This document shows positions 63,364 to 64,000 of a stretch of 64,000 nucleotides of DNA, piece by piece. The notes under the pieces are model-generated. The model was not told where the DNA came from. It saw only the letters and a list, made by a program, of their open reading frames with translations, and searched no databases. A program made the translations under genes and the position numbers. Source of the DNA: Oehlia diaphana (taxonomy: Eukaryota; Glomeromycota; Glomeromycetes; Glomerales; Glomeraceae); assembly GCA_003833135.1 (NCBI GenBank), contig QZLH01000221.1, forward strand, positions 60,215-124,214, read 5' to 3'. How positions within the stretch are numbered: the first letter of the stretch is position 1; every line of letters starts with the position of its first letter.

Positions 63364-63945
63364 TCACTTATATACACAAGCTTACAATAAATTACCAGAT
63401 TTCTTAAAATGCTTAGTAATTATCATATTACATGAAAGTTTATTAAATTTCTGATAAAATCACTCAATTTTTTTTTATTTGAAAGCTAATCCATTGTAGA
63501 TTATATATTTTAAATTTTAATTTGTCTAATTGTTAATTATGACAACTTTTAGAATTATTTGATATATTTATTTATATATAAATAATTTTTTAAATTTTCA
63601 AATATATAACATTTTTAATTGCATTTTTAAAAATTACAATTAATTAACTTTAAAATAAAAAATCTATTGAAAATTGACAGACTTATATATCTAGATAGAA
63701 AAATGCTAATTTTACTAAACTTTATATAAATAAATATATAAATAATATTAAAATTATTATATTTTATAATCAAATAATATTTTTTATATATTAAAAATAT
63801 TTTTTTTATTTAAATATAAAATCTACAAAGAATTAGCTTTCAAATAAAAAAAATTGAGTGATTTCATTAAAAACTTATATATTTTATGCAATGTAATAAT
63901 TACTGAGAAAATCCAGTAATTTATTATAAGCTTATATATAAATGA
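63364..63945. mobile_element. Long-inverted-repeat element, about 580 bp
   Basis: The left arm (63364 to about 63525) and the reverse complement of the right arm (63945 back to about 63810) align for roughly 130-150 bp. Shared blocks in order are TCA(C/T)TTATATA, AAGCTTA(C/T)AATAAATTAC, TTAGTAATTAT/CAGTAATTAT, AAATCACTCAATTTTTTTT, ATTTGAAAGCTAAT and TTGTAGATT. The centre is A/T-rich without coding capacity. This is the layout of a foldback or long-TIR non-autonomous DNA element. Exact ends and target duplication are not clear. Confidence 0.7.
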
Positions 63946-64000
63946 TTTTTATAGTAAAGTCATATCCTATTAAAATCTAAATCTGAAATCTGAAATTATC

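Overview
This is a nuclear stretch of a eukaryotic, almost certainly fungal, genome. It is strongly A+T-rich, with many short GT-AG introns (about 50-150 nt) and no operon layout. The gene set is fungal: a Clf1/Crooked-neck splicing factor, Env7/STK16 kinase, SRPK, Hal/Sat4-type kinase, PER1, Ash2/Bre2 and an ArAE_2-type transporter. Extreme A+T content, a decayed non-protein-primed family-B DNA polymerase, and many foldback elements fit an early-diverging fungus of the Mucoromycota/Glomeromycotina type (Rhizophagus-like). That assignment is inference from style and content, not from a search.

Layout. (1) 1-13.9 kb is gene-free repeat and mobile-element territory. It holds two tandem-repeat arrays, a decayed minus-strand coding remnant, a complete but broken pogo/Tigger-type DNA transposon (2208-4476, TA duplication, 19-bp inverted repeats), and a decayed family-B DNA polymerase (about 4533-8372, minus). 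Beyond these are minisatellites and three short non-autonomous inverted-repeat elements, one inserted inside a tandem array. (2) 13.9-60.7 kb is a compact housekeeping block of 20 genes: Env7/STK16 kinase, CLF1, a 2055-residue DOCK protein, a small coiled-coil protein, a three-dsRBD protein, MTHFR, an Snm1/Rpr2-like RNase P/MRP subunit, PER1, eIF3g, SRPK, a ricin-B-fold lectin, RPL36, Ash2/Bre2, biotin-protein ligase, RidA, a short-chain dehydrogenase, a PA-TM-RING E3 ligase, TIM17, a Hal/Sat4-like kinase and a large ArAE_2/fusaric-acid-resistance-like transporter. I reconstructed exon chains for the spliced genes by reading phase across GT-AG borders; they join without frame breaks. (3) 60.7-64 kb is gene-poor, with a 108-bp foldback element around a perfect 20-bp palindrome, an orphan exon-like fragment, and a roughly 580-bp long-inverted-repeat element.

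The housekeeping genes are not a pathway cluster. Several pairs are divergent with 200-300 bp shared promoters. Two of those (Env7/CLF1 and eIF3g/SRPK) share an identical 13-mer ending in the E-box CACGTG; the related octamer TCATGTGA lies upstream of RPL36/ASH2, MTHFR and BPL1. I found no CRISPR array, rRNA or tRNA gene. The most unusual items are the decayed DNA polymerase with its flanking remnants, the split start codon of eIF3g, a 14-nt microexon in the dehydrogenase, and the family of small palindromic elements.
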